The notes beneath the pieces were generated by a model. The model saw only the letters and a list, made by a program, of their open reading frames with translations. It searched no databases and was not told where the DNA came from. A stretch of 64,000 bases of DNA. It comes from Streptomyces spiralis. GTDB taxonomy: Bacteria > Actinomycetota > Actinomycetes > Streptomycetales > Streptomycetaceae. Position numbers and translations under genes: made by a program. Position 1 is the first letter of the stretch; every line of letters starts with the position of its first letter. Location: positions 78,177 through 142,176 of the forward strand of contig NZ_BNBC01000007.1 in the NCBI RefSeq assembly GCF_014654675.1, read 5' to 3'. Shown one piece after another: positions 40,033 to 48,814 of the stretch.

Positions 40033-42861
40033 ATGAAGATCACGTTTCTGCTCACCTGGGGCGACGAGATGGGCGGCACGGAGCAGGCCGTCTACACCCA
40101 GGCGACGCACCTGGCCCCCCGGCACACCGTCGAAGTGCTCAGCGTCTTCAAGACCCGTGAGAGCCCGTTCTTCTCCGTGGACGAGCGGGTCCCGGTGCGC
40201 TACCTGGTGGACCGCACCGGCAAGACCGAGCGCCCGGTGCGCGACAGCGGCATCGGGGCCGAGGAGTGCCGCCGCCTGGCCGGGCTGCCCAGCGAGCTGA
40301 TCAGCTCCAAGTGGGAGGCGACCTTCGACGCCCTGTCGGACGTCGAGATGAACCGCGCCCTGCGGACCCTCGACACCGATGTCCTGATCACCACCTCGCC
40401 CGCCCTGATGTCCGCCGTCGCCGACCTGGTGCCCTCCCGGGTGATCACCATCCACCAGGAGCACCGGCCCTCGCAGCTGCGCGGCGGCACCGGTGAGCCG
40501 CTGCTTCTGCGGGCTCCCGAGATCGACGCCCTGGTGGTGCTGACGGAGCGCACGAAGCAGTGGCTGGAGGAGTCGCTCGGCAAGGCGGCCCCGCGCCTGG
40601 CCGCGATCCCGAACGCGATTCCCGAAGGGTTCCGGCCGCGTTCCAGTCTGACCGGCAAGAGCATCGTGATGCCGCGCCGCCTGGTGCCCGACAAGCAGGT
40701 CGACCACGCCATCCAGGCCTTCGCCAAGGCCCTGCCCGAACACCCGGGCTGGAGGCTGCGCATCTTCGGGGACGGCCCGCAGATGTCCCGGCTGCGCAAC
40801 CTGGTCCAGGGCCTCGGCCTGCACGACGCCGTGGAGATCCTCGGGCCGAGCCAGCACATGACGGAGGAATGGGCCAAGGCCAGCCTCACCATGCTGCCGT
40901 CCCAGGACGGCGAGGCCTTCCCGCTGGTGCTGCTGGAGGCCTTCGCCGCCGGCGTGCCGGCGGTGGCGTACGACATCGTCACCGGGCCCGCCGAGATAAT
41001 CCGGCATGGCGTGGACGGATTGCTCGTCGCCCCCAACGACATCGACGGACTCGCCGAGGCGATATCCCGGCTGATGGGCGACGAGGAACTCCTGCGCTCC
41101 TACGGGGAGAAGGCCTACGAGGGCTCCGCGCGCTTCGCCGCGGACGTCATCGTCAAGCAGTGGGAGGAGCTCTTCACCGAGCTCGTGCTGCGGCGCGACG
41201 ACCCGCAGCGGATGGCGGAGCGGGCCGACCGCATGGCGCACCGCGTGGCCCACGGCGGCGCGGGCCGCTTCCACGCCGCGGTCGCCGCGGACCGCACCGC
41301 CCCCTCGTCGGGCGACCAGCGGGCGCGTGAGCTCGTGATCGGCGCGGCCAACCGCTCCCTGGTGCGGGCCGCGGGCCGGCTCTCCGAGGTCCACGACGAT
41401 CTGCAGGGCTCGGACATCCTGCAGCGCAACTTCGAGACGGTCGTCAGCGCGCTGGACAAGCACGACATCCCCTACGTGCTGCTGCGGGACCGGGAGGACT
41501 CCCCGCGGCAGCGGCTGGCGGTGGACAGCGCCCACCAGGCGCGGGTGCGCAAGGCCCTGGCCACCGAGTACGAGGGCAAGGCGGTGTACGCCGAGCTCCT
41601 CAAGCCCCGTACGCACGCCCCCGGCGTGCTGCTGGCCGAACGCCTCGAAGGCGCCGGAGAGGTGGCCGGGCTGCGGGTCTTCCGTCCCGTGGTCACCTCC
41701 AGCCGTACGCTGCGCTTCGGCCCCGCCTACGGCTGCGACGTGGAGTTCTGGCGCCTGGTGCCGGAGGAGGAGGGCGGCGACGGCCAGTTCGTCGCGCCGC
41801 TCAGGCCGAGTGCGGTCGGCCCCAAGCTGCCGTCGCTGACCGCCGACGCCCGGCTGCGCGTGCGGGACCGGGAGTACCCCACGCTGGAGCCGTTCACCAA
41901 GAAGCTGGTGAGCGACATCGCCTTCCCGGTGGACGTCGTCTACACCTGGGTCGACGACTCGGACCCCCGCTGGCAGGAGCGCCGGGCCCAGCGGCGGGCG
42001 TCCCTCGGCCTGGACGCCGAGGCGTCCGGGGACGAGGCGGCACGCTTCCGCAACCGGGACGAGCTGCGCTACTCCCTGCGCTCGCTCGCGATGTTCGCGC
42101 CCTGGGTGCGGAAGATCTACCTGGTCACCGACGACCAGACGCCCGAGTGGCTGAACACCGCGCACCCGGGTATCGAGGTGGTCTCGCACCGGGACATATT
42201 CACCGACACCAGCTGCCTTCCGACGTTCAACTCGCATGCCATCGAGAGCCAGTTGCACCACATCGACGGGCTGTCGGAGCACTTCCTGTACATGAACGAC
42301 GACGTCTTCGTCGGCAGGCCGCTCACCGCGCAGAGGTTCTTCCAGGCCAACGGCACGAGCCGGTTCTTCTGGACTCCGACGACCGTGCCGATCGGCGAGG
42401 CCACCGAGGAGGACGAGGGTTACTTCGCCGCGGCGAAGAACAACCGTCGGCTGCTCGAGGACCGATTCGGGGTGACCGTGGCGAACAGCTTCGCGCACGC
42501 CCCGCACCCGCTGCGCAGGAGCGTCCTGGAGGAGATCGAGGGCGAGTTCCCCGAGAGCGTGGCCCGCACCGCGGCGGCCCCCCTGCGCGGCTGGCAGGAC
42601 ATCTCCATGGTGTCCTCGCTGCACCACCACTACGGCTACCTGACGGGTACCGCGGTGCCCAGCAGCATCCGGTGCGCCTACATCGACGTGGGCACCTACG
42701 CGCGGCACCCGGAGCTGACGCGTCTGCTGGCGATCCGGGGTCACGACGTGTTCTGCCTCGGCGAGTCGCAGGACGCCGAGGTTCCGGATCAGGAGCAGGC
42801 CCGCATCATCGGCTCGTTCCTGCGCGCCTACTTCCCGGTGAAGAGCCCCTACGAGCTCTGA
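40033..42861 (+). CDS. GT4 glycosyltransferase fused to a Stealth phosphotransferase
   Basis: The 942-residue bifunctional enzyme has a GT-B glycosyltransferase at residues 1-400 (PRRLVPDKQVDHAIQAF; the E-x7-E motif in GEAFPLVLLEAFAAG near 290-305). A Stealth domain runs from about 450 to the end, with CR1 DVVYTWVDDSDPRW near 634, CR2 RDELRYSLRSL, and NSHAIESQLHHIDGLS. One chain could thus add both a sugar and a sugar phosphate, as needed for a diglycosyl-phosphate repeat. ATG 40033 is used; ATG 40021 is four codons up and overlaps the preceding gene. It ends at a strong terminator. Confidence 0.9.
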   Translation: MKITFLLTWGDEMGGTEQAVYTQATHLAPRHTVEVLSVFKTRESPFFSVDERVPVRYLVDRTGKTERPVRDSGIGAEECRRLAGLPSELISSKWEATFDALSDVEMNRALRTLDTDVLITTSPALMSAVADLVPSRVITIHQEHRPSQLRGGTGEPLLLRAPEIDALVVLTERTKQWLEESLGKAAPRLAAIPNAIPEGFRPRSSLTGKSIVMPRRLVPDKQVDHAIQAFAKALPEHPGWRLRIFGDGPQMSRLRNLVQGLGLHDAVEILGPSQHMTEEWAKASLTMLPSQDGEAFPLVLLEAFAAGVPAVAYDIVTGPAEIIRHGVDGLLVAPNDIDGLAEAISRLMGDEELLRSYGEKAYEGSARFAADVIVKQWEELFTELVLRRDDPQRMAERADRMAHRVAHGGAGRFHAAVAADRTAPSSGDQRARELVIGAANRSLVRAAGRLSEVHDDLQGSDILQRNFETVVSALDKHDIPYVLLRDREDSPRQRLAVDSAHQARVRKALATEYEGKAVYAELLKPRTHAPGVLLAERLEGAGEVAGLRVFRPVVTSSRTLRFGPAYGCDVEFWRLVPEEEGGDGQFVAPLRPSAVGPKLPSLTADARLRVRDREYPTLEPFTKKLVSDIAFPVDVVYTWVDDSDPRWQERRAQRRASLGLDAEASGDEAARFRNRDELRYSLRSLAMFAPWVRKIYLVTDDQTPEWLNTAHPGIEVVSHRDIFTDTSCLPTFNSHAIESQLHHIDGLSEHFLYMNDDVFVGRPLTAQRFFQANGTSRFFWTPTTVPIGEATEEDEGYFAAAKNNRRLLEDRFGVTVANSFAHAPHPLRRSVLEEIEGEFPESVARTAAAPLRGWQDISMVSSLHHHYGYLTGTAVPSSIRCAYIDVGTYARHPELTRLLAIRGHDVFCLGESQDAEVPDQEQARIIGSFLRAYFPVKSPYEL

Positions 42862-42878
42862 CACGACCGTGATGAGCG

Positions 42879-42917
42879 AGGGGGCTTCCCCGGCACCGCG
42901 TGCCGGGGAAGCCCCCT
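42879..42917. terminator. Bidirectional terminator after the Stealth operon
   Basis: A perfect 18-bp stem (42879-42896 with 42900-42917) around loop cgc. It lies between the convergent GT4-Stealth and TagF genes. Nearly the same hairpin recurs at 46439-46475. Confidence 0.93.
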
Positions 42918-42933
42918 TCTCGCTGCCTCCGGC

Positions 42934-45180
42934 TCAGTGGACACGCATCGGATGCTGGGCAGTGAGGACCCGGTCGGCCGGCGGAGCCGACACCCGCTCC
43001 TCCAACGGCACGATCGGCGGCAGTTCCACGAGCGACTCGTCCAGGAAGACGTGCCGCACGACCCGTTCGGCCGCGCGACCGTCGTCGAACTCACAGAAAC
43101 GCTGCCGGAAACGGGCCCGCGCCTCGGCGGCCCGCCTGCCGCGCCACTGGTCGGAGAGGAGCAGGTCGGTCAGCTCCTCCTGCGTCGTGGCGACGGCTCC
43201 CGGCCCCTCCCGCAGCACGTCGAAGTACGTGCCGCGCACGACGGAGTACGTGTCCCAGTCGTCGGCGAAGACCACGATGGGGCGGTCGAGGTTGGCGTAG
43301 TCGAACATCGCCGACGAGTAGTCGGTGATCAGGGCGTCGGCGGCGAGATACAGCTGCTCCACCGACGGGTGCTCGGACACGTCGATGATCCGCCCGGCGG
43401 CCCGCAGCGTCTCCAGGCGGGCCGAACCGCCGTAGAAGTAGTGGCCGCGCACCAGCAGGGTGACGTCTGAGCCCAGCCGCTCGGCGAGCCGCTCCAGGTC
43501 GAGGCGGGGCACGAAGCCTCTCTGGTACTCGCGGTGCGTGGGCATGTACAGGAACACCGTGCCGGTCTCGCTCAGACCCAGTTCCTCACGGGCCGTGCGC
43601 ACGTCGTCGGCGGTGGCGTTCACCAGGGCGTCGTTGCGCGGGTAGCCGGTCTCCAGGGACACGTAGGAGGAGGGGTAGACCCGCTCCCACACGGCGGTGG
43701 TGAACCGGTTGGAGGTGATGCTGAAGTCCCAGCGGTCGCAGCGCTTGAGGAGCTTGCCGAAGCTCATGTTGGTCGAGGCGGGGTACTTGCGCTGGTCCAG
43801 GCCCATGGTCTTGAGCGGGGTGCCGTGGTGGGTCTGCACATGCACCTGGCCCTCGCGCTTGACCACGCTGTCGGGGAAGTTGACGTTGTTGACCAGGTAC
43901 TTGGCGCGGGCGACGGCCGCCCAGTACTCCTTGGAGCCGATCGGGACACAGTCCACGCCCCCCGGCACCCGGTCCACCGCGTCCGGCCGGACGGCCCACA
44001 CCCGGCGCATCCTCGGGGCCCGGCGGGCCAGTTCGGCGTCGATGGCCGCGGGGTTGCAGGAGACGCTGCGGCCCCAGTAGGCCGAGAACACCGCCAGGTT
44101 CTCGTCCAGCGGCAGTCGCAGCTGCGACCGGTAGAAGACGCCCATCGCGCTGCGCTTGGACCGGTTGACCGCCTTGTGGGTGCGGCTCCGCATCGTCTGG
44201 CGCAGCTTCACCACGGCCGTCGCGGAGGCCATCGCGCCGTAGGCGTCCCGCTCCAGCATCGCGTACTTGCGGCCCTGGCCGTCGGCCGGCCGCTGGAAGC
44301 CCTCGGGCAGGCGGGCCCGGTAGTCGGCGGCGGCGCGGTGGAAGAACTCCGCGCGCGCGTCGCCCGGAAGGCGCTCGGGGCGCTCCAGGACGGTCAGGTA
44401 GTGGTCGACCATCTTGGTGAACAGCGGAGCCCGCCAGCGGTCCAGTTCCGGGTGGGCGTCGACGAAGCCGAAGACCCGGCGGTACTGGTCGAAGACGTCG
44501 AAGTGCTTGCGGGAGACGGTCTTGAGGATGTTGCCGCCCTCACGCCGCTGCCGGTACATCACGCAGACTCGGTCGAGCAGCGCGATGCTCCCGGCGCTGA
44601 TCATGGAGCAGAACGTCCAGGGGGCGTCCTCGTAGTACCCGGGCGGGAAGGTGAGGCCGTGGCGGGTGACGAAGTCCCGGCGGTAGGCCTTGTTCCAGAC
44701 GATCTGCAACAGGTCCAGCAGCTCCGGCCGGTCGTCGAGGGAGAACACGTCCGGTCCCTCGTTCCTCAGCAGGTCGGCACGCTGATTGCGGGTGACCCGC
44801 CCGTACCAATAGGTGCGGGCGTAGTCGAAGACCAGTATTTCGGGATCCCCGGTGGCGTCCAGCCGCTCGGATATCGCCCGCAGCGCTCCGTCGGCCAGCG
44901 TGTCGTCACTGTCGAGAAACAGGACGTAATCGCCAGTGACCTTTTCCATCCCGGCATTGCGCGCACGGCCCAGTCCCACGTTTTCCGCGAGATGAATCAC
45001 ATGAACACGGTCGTCCTGTTCCGCGTACTCGTCGAGGATCGCGCCCGAGCCGTCCGGTGAACAGTCGTCGACCGCGATCACCTCGAAGTCGCCGTAGTCC
45101 TGCCCGAGGACCGAGTCCATGCATTCGGCGAGGTAGCCCTGAACCTTGTACACAGGGACGACGAGGGAGAGCTTGGGCAT
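42934..45180 (-). CDS. GT2 glycosyltransferase fused to TagF-type CDP-glycerol glycerophosphotransferase
   Basis: The 748-residue protein has an N-terminal GT-A fold (residues 1-250, MPKLSLVVPVYKVQGYLAEC; nucleotide-binding LFLDSDDT near 85-92) and a C-terminal teichoic-acid polymerase domain from about 330, with THHGTPLKTMG near 450 and TDYSSAMFDY near 620. It probably polymerises glycerol phosphate and decorates or primes it with sugar. Start 45180 is chosen because the homologous sequence begins there; the frame is open 25 codons further. It is convergent with the Stealth operon and divergent from galE. Confidence 0.92.
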   Translation of the reverse strand: MPKLSLVVPVYKVQGYLAECMDSVLGQDYGDFEVIAVDDCSPDGSGAILDEYAEQDDRVHVIHLAENVGLGRARNAGMEKVTGDYVLFLDSDDTLADGALRAISERLDATGDPEILVFDYARTYWYGRVTRNQRADLLRNEGPDVFSLDDRPELLDLLQIVWNKAYRRDFVTRHGLTFPPGYYEDAPWTFCSMISAGSIALLDRVCVMYRQRREGGNILKTVSRKHFDVFDQYRRVFGFVDAHPELDRWRAPLFTKMVDHYLTVLERPERLPGDARAEFFHRAAADYRARLPEGFQRPADGQGRKYAMLERDAYGAMASATAVVKLRQTMRSRTHKAVNRSKRSAMGVFYRSQLRLPLDENLAVFSAYWGRSVSCNPAAIDAELARRAPRMRRVWAVRPDAVDRVPGGVDCVPIGSKEYWAAVARAKYLVNNVNFPDSVVKREGQVHVQTHHGTPLKTMGLDQRKYPASTNMSFGKLLKRCDRWDFSITSNRFTTAVWERVYPSSYVSLETGYPRNDALVNATADDVRTAREELGLSETGTVFLYMPTHREYQRGFVPRLDLERLAERLGSDVTLLVRGHYFYGGSARLETLRAAGRIIDVSEHPSVEQLYLAADALITDYSSAMFDYANLDRPIVVFADDWDTYSVVRGTYFDVLREGPGAVATTQEELTDLLLSDQWRGRRAAEARARFRQRFCEFDDGRAAERVVRHVFLDESLVELPPIVPLEERVSAPPADRVLTAQHPMRVH

Positions 45181-45451
45181 CCTTACAACCTGTTCCAAGA
45201 GCTGATCACACGTGCAGGGCCGCTGGGCTTCGCCCGCTGACGGAGCCAAGCGCATCGGCCGCGTCAGCGTAGGGGATTCACCTGAAGCTCATACGGATGT
45301 CCCGCACGATGCTGTGCCCGTTCAGTGGAGAACTTCTTCACAGCCCGTTCTGCCCGCGTTATTCGCGGCTGTGCCGAGGCGCAAGATTTGACGTTCCGTA
45401 GTTCACGAGCAAAGGTGACTTCCGGGTGCCGGACATCGAGGAGGCAGAAGG

Positions 45452-46420
45452 ATGAGCTGGCTGGTCACGGGTGGCGCCGGGTACATCGGCGCACACGTGG
45501 TGCGCGCCATGACCGAAGGCGGCGAACGCGTGGTCGTGTACGACGACCTCTCGACCGGCAGCGCCGACCGGGTGCCCGAGGGTGTGCCCCTCGTCGTGGG
45601 AAGTGTGCTGGACGGCGCCCTCCTCGAGCGCACCGTCCGCGACCACGGCGTGGTGGGCGTGGTGCACATCGCGGCCAAGAAGCAGGTGGGGGAGTCGGTG
45701 GAACGGCCGCTCCACTACTACCGGGAGAACGTCACCGGTCTGCAGACCCTGCTGGAGGCGATGGCGGCCACCGGTGTCGACCGGCTCGTCTTTTCCTCCT
45801 CCGCCGCCGTCTACGGCATGCCGGACGTGGACCTCGTCACGGAGGACACGCCCTGTGTCCCCATGAGTCCCTACGGCGAGACCAAGCTGATCGGCGAGTG
45901 GCTGATCGCCGCCGCCGCCCGGGCCCACGGCCTGAAGGCCGCCGCCCTGCGGTACTTCAACGTCGCCGGTGCCGCCACGCCCGAACTGTCCGACTCGGGC
46001 GTCTTCAACCTCGTACCCATGGTGTTCGAACGGCTGGAGGCCGGTCGGCCGCCTCGTGTCTTCGGCGACGACTACGCCACGCCCGACGGCACCTGTGTAC
46101 GCGACTACATCCACGTCCAGGACATCGCCTCCGCGCACCTCGCGGCGGCACGGCGCCTGAACGAGGCTTCGGAGGGCACGTCCCTCGTCCTCAACATCGG
46201 CCGCGGCGAGGGCAGTTCGGTGCGGGAGATGGTGGACCGCATCCTGAAGGTCACCGGCCACGACGACGTCGTGCCCGAGGTGACCGCCCGCCGGCCCGGC
46301 GATCCGGCCCGGGTCGTCGCCTCCGCCGACCGCATCCGCGCCGAACTGGGCTGGACGGCCGGCCACGGTCTGGACGAGATGATCGAGTCCGCCTGGCAGG
46401 GCTGGCGTCACCGGCACTGA
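45452..46420 (+). CDS. galE: UDP-glucose 4-epimerase
   Basis: Short-chain dehydrogenase-like NAD-dependent epimerase interconverting UDP-glucose and UDP-galactose (or the N-acetyl forms), 322 residues. The nucleotide-binding GGAGYIGAH is at residues 6-14 and the catalytic Tyr141-x3-Lys145 is in SPYGETK. It lies between TagF and a bidirectional terminator and probably supplies activated galactose for the wall polymer made by the neighbouring transferases. Confidence 0.94.
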   Translation: MSWLVTGGAGYIGAHVVRAMTEGGERVVVYDDLSTGSADRVPEGVPLVVGSVLDGALLERTVRDHGVVGVVHIAAKKQVGESVERPLHYYRENVTGLQTLLEAMAATGVDRLVFSSSAAVYGMPDVDLVTEDTPCVPMSPYGETKLIGEWLIAAAARAHGLKAAALRYFNVAGAATPELSDSGVFNLVPMVFERLEAGRPPRVFGDDYATPDGTCVRDYIHVQDIASAHLAAARRLNEASEGTSLVLNIGRGEGSSVREMVDRILKVTGHDDVVPEVTARRPGDPARVVASADRIRAELGWTAGHGLDEMIESAWQGWRHRH

Positions 46421-46438
46421 GGAATGCGACACGGCAAG

Positions 46439-46475
46439 GGGGGCTTCCCCGGCACCGAGTGCCGGGGAAGCCCCC
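46439..46475. terminator. Bidirectional terminator after galE
   Basis: A 17-bp perfect stem (46439-46455 with 46459-46475), loop cga, followed by TTT. It is nearly identical to the hairpin at 42879-42917. It lies between convergent galE and the FG-GAP gene. Confidence 0.93.
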
Positions 46476-46506
46476 TTTCGCTGTCAGGACCTTTCGCTGT
46501 CAGGAC
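46475..46506. repeat. 16-bp tandem duplication
   Basis: CTTTCGCTGTCAGGAC occurs twice in direct succession (46475-46490 and 46491-46506), with a degenerate third unit after it. It lies in the short gap beyond the terminator. Confidence 0.9.
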
Positions 46507-46528
46507 CTGCCGCTGTCGTCAGGAGCGG

Positions 46529-48730
46529 TCAGCGGACGTTGTAGCCGAAGCGTCCGCCGGCGGCCGGGAGGCCGCCCTGCCCCGGCTGGTAGGTGGTGAT
46601 CGCGGCGTTCGAACCGCCGGCGGTCACGTTGGCCAGCGGCAGCGCGTAGACCGTGCCGTAGCTGCCCGGACCGTACGGCATGCCGAGGTACAGCTTGGTG
46701 CCGGTGTAGTGGATGCTCTGGCCGAGGTGCTGGTTGGCGCCCGCGGGACCGGGGATGCCGGAGGTGCCGGCCTCGATCCAGCGGTTGTTCGAGCTGGGCG
46801 AGCCGAGGAGCGAGAAGGTGGTGATCGCGCCGGCGCTCGCCGTCGTGCCGATGGCCTCGTCGGTGATGCCGACCGCCAGCTTCAGCGTCGCCGAGGTGCT
46901 CACCGCGAGCGGCTGCGTGTTCACTGCGGCCAGGGACTGGCCGAAGTGGTCACCGGCCTCGGCGGTGCCGGGCACAGCGTCGGAGCTGGTGCCGGACGAG
47001 TAGGTGTTGAGCTGGCTGAACGTGCCGTCCGCGGCGATGCGGAAGGTGTGCACCATGCCGGCGTCGGCCTTGCTGACGCCGTCGATGTCAAGGTCCTCAC
47101 CCGGCGAACCGATCGCGACGATCGAGTCGGTGGCGGCAGCCGCGCCCGAGGGACGGTAGGCGACCATGGCCAGGGACTTGCCGAACTGGTCACCCGGCTC
47201 GGCACCGCCGGAGACGGTGTCCAGGTCCTGGTCGAGACCGAACAGCGGGGTGGGCCGGTTCTCGGAGTTCAGCTGGTGGCTGAAGACCGCCACGTTTCCG
47301 GCGCCCGCGTCGGTGCCGATGGTCTCGTTGGGGGCGCCGACGGCGAAGTGGTTGGCGTCGGCCGCGACGGTGGCGCCGAAGCCGTCGTTGGCCTCCACCG
47401 CGCCCGGCACGCCCGTGCTGTCCTGGCTGACGGCGATGTTCGTGTCGCCGTGCACGTAGAAGATCATGCCCGCCTTGGCGACGGAGCCGATGGCCTCGCC
47501 GGGCACGCCGATCACCAGGAACGGGTCGCCCGCCGCGGTGGTGCCGGCGGCGAGGGACTGGCCGGTGCGGTCACCGGCCTCGGCGGTGGAGGCCTTGAGG
47601 GAGCCGGTGCCGGAGCCCTGCTCGAAGTGGGTGTCCTTGGTGGCGCCGGTGCCGATGCCGCCCGGAGCGCCGTACAGGATGTCGACCATGCCGGCGTCGG
47701 TGGCGGTGCCGAGGTCCTCGGACGGGGTGCCGACGACCAGGTCGGTGCAGCCGTCCTGGTTGTAGTCGACGGTGTCCATGGCCTCGCCGAACCAGTCGCC
47801 GGCCTCGGAGCCGCCCGGCACCCAGTCGAGGTCCTGGTTGATCTCGGCGGTGCCCTTGCCGCCGCCGTAGACCACGCGGACGACACCCGCTCCGTCGTTG
47901 CCGCCCACGGCCGCCTTCGGGTCGGCGATGGCGACGTCCTCGACGCCGTCGCAGTTGAAGTCGGTGATGCGCGGCGCGCCGACCGTGGAGTTCACCCAGG
48001 AGCTCAGGTCGTCGACGCGGGAGGCTATGCCGCCGGTACGGGTCTCGGTGCTGTCGATACCGAAGCAACCGCCCTGGTAAGAGCGGCTGTTGAGGGCCAC
48101 AAGCTGCGGCGTGCCGTTGACCGTGCGCACCACCGGACCACCGGAGTCACCCATGCAGGCGGCCGCGCCGTCCTTGCCGGTGAAGGTGGCCGTGGTGGCG
48201 TCGGCGGCGTCCACCGTGAGCGCGCCGGTGTGCAGCTTCATCGGCGCCCACTCGGTCTTGTTGCGACCGTACCCGGCGAACTTCAGTTCCTCACCGGCGG
48301 CAGGCGCGGTGGTGGACAGGGCGATGGGGGCCACGTTGGTGACCGGACGGCTGAGGCGGGCCAGGACCGCGTCGCGGTCGGTGCGCGGCACGAGCTGCAC
48401 CACCTCGCGCTCCGCCCCGTCGGAGCCGCTCAGGTCCGAGCGGCCGATGGTCGCGGTCGTCTTCACCTTGGGCTTGCCCGCGGGCACCGTCAGGCTGGTC
48501 GCCGGGTCGTCGGCGAAGCAGCTTGCCGCGGTGAGCAGCCATTCGGGGCTGACCAGGACGCCGGAGCAGGCGTCGTTCTCGCCGACGACGACCTGCGCGG
48601 TGTAGGAGAACGAGGCGTCGGTGACCGGGGTGCCGGTGACGGCGGACGCGGGCACGGCGCACATGGCGACCGGGCCGGCGGCCAGGGCGGCGACGAGTGC
48701 GGCAAGGCGCACGTGTCTGGTGTGTCGCAT
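46529..48730 (-). CDS. Secreted trypsin-like protein with FG-GAP beta-propeller, catalytic His missing
   Basis: The 733-residue protein has a signal peptide (about 1-30, RLAALVAALAAGPVAMCAVP, cleavage near ASA). An S1 peptidase fold follows: the nucleophile motif GDSGGPVV and a DAVLARL aspartate are present, but the histidine motif TAAHC reads TAASC. From about 260 come roughly seven FG-GAP repeats; the first two carry calcium-type loops (DFNCDGVED, DYNQDGCTD). The propeller suggests binding to a surface or glycan. Loss of His suggests a non-proteolytic or altered function. Confidence 0.9.
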   Translation of the reverse strand: MRHTRHVRLAALVAALAAGPVAMCAVPASAVTGTPVTDASFSYTAQVVVGENDACSGVLVSPEWLLTAASCFADDPATSLTVPAGKPKVKTTATIGRSDLSGSDGAEREVVQLVPRTDRDAVLARLSRPVTNVAPIALSTTAPAAGEELKFAGYGRNKTEWAPMKLHTGALTVDAADATTATFTGKDGAAACMGDSGGPVVRTVNGTPQLVALNSRSYQGGCFGIDSTETRTGGIASRVDDLSSWVNSTVGAPRITDFNCDGVEDVAIADPKAAVGGNDGAGVVRVVYGGGKGTAEINQDLDWVPGGSEAGDWFGEAMDTVDYNQDGCTDLVVGTPSEDLGTATDAGMVDILYGAPGGIGTGATKDTHFEQGSGTGSLKASTAEAGDRTGQSLAAGTTAAGDPFLVIGVPGEAIGSVAKAGMIFYVHGDTNIAVSQDSTGVPGAVEANDGFGATVAADANHFAVGAPNETIGTDAGAGNVAVFSHQLNSENRPTPLFGLDQDLDTVSGGAEPGDQFGKSLAMVAYRPSGAAAATDSIVAIGSPGEDLDIDGVSKADAGMVHTFRIAADGTFSQLNTYSSGTSSDAVPGTAEAGDHFGQSLAAVNTQPLAVSTSATLKLAVGITDEAIGTTASAGAITTFSLLGSPSSNNRWIEAGTSGIPGPAGANQHLGQSIHYTGTKLYLGMPYGPGSYGTVYALPLANVTAGGSNAAITTYQPGQGGLPAAGGRFGYNVR

Positions 48731-48814
48731 GATGTGAATTTTCCTTGGACTAGGTCTGCGAGGCCGAACGGCCTCGGCGCAGCGTGGGGAATACCGACGG
48801 GCCTGTGCCCAGGG

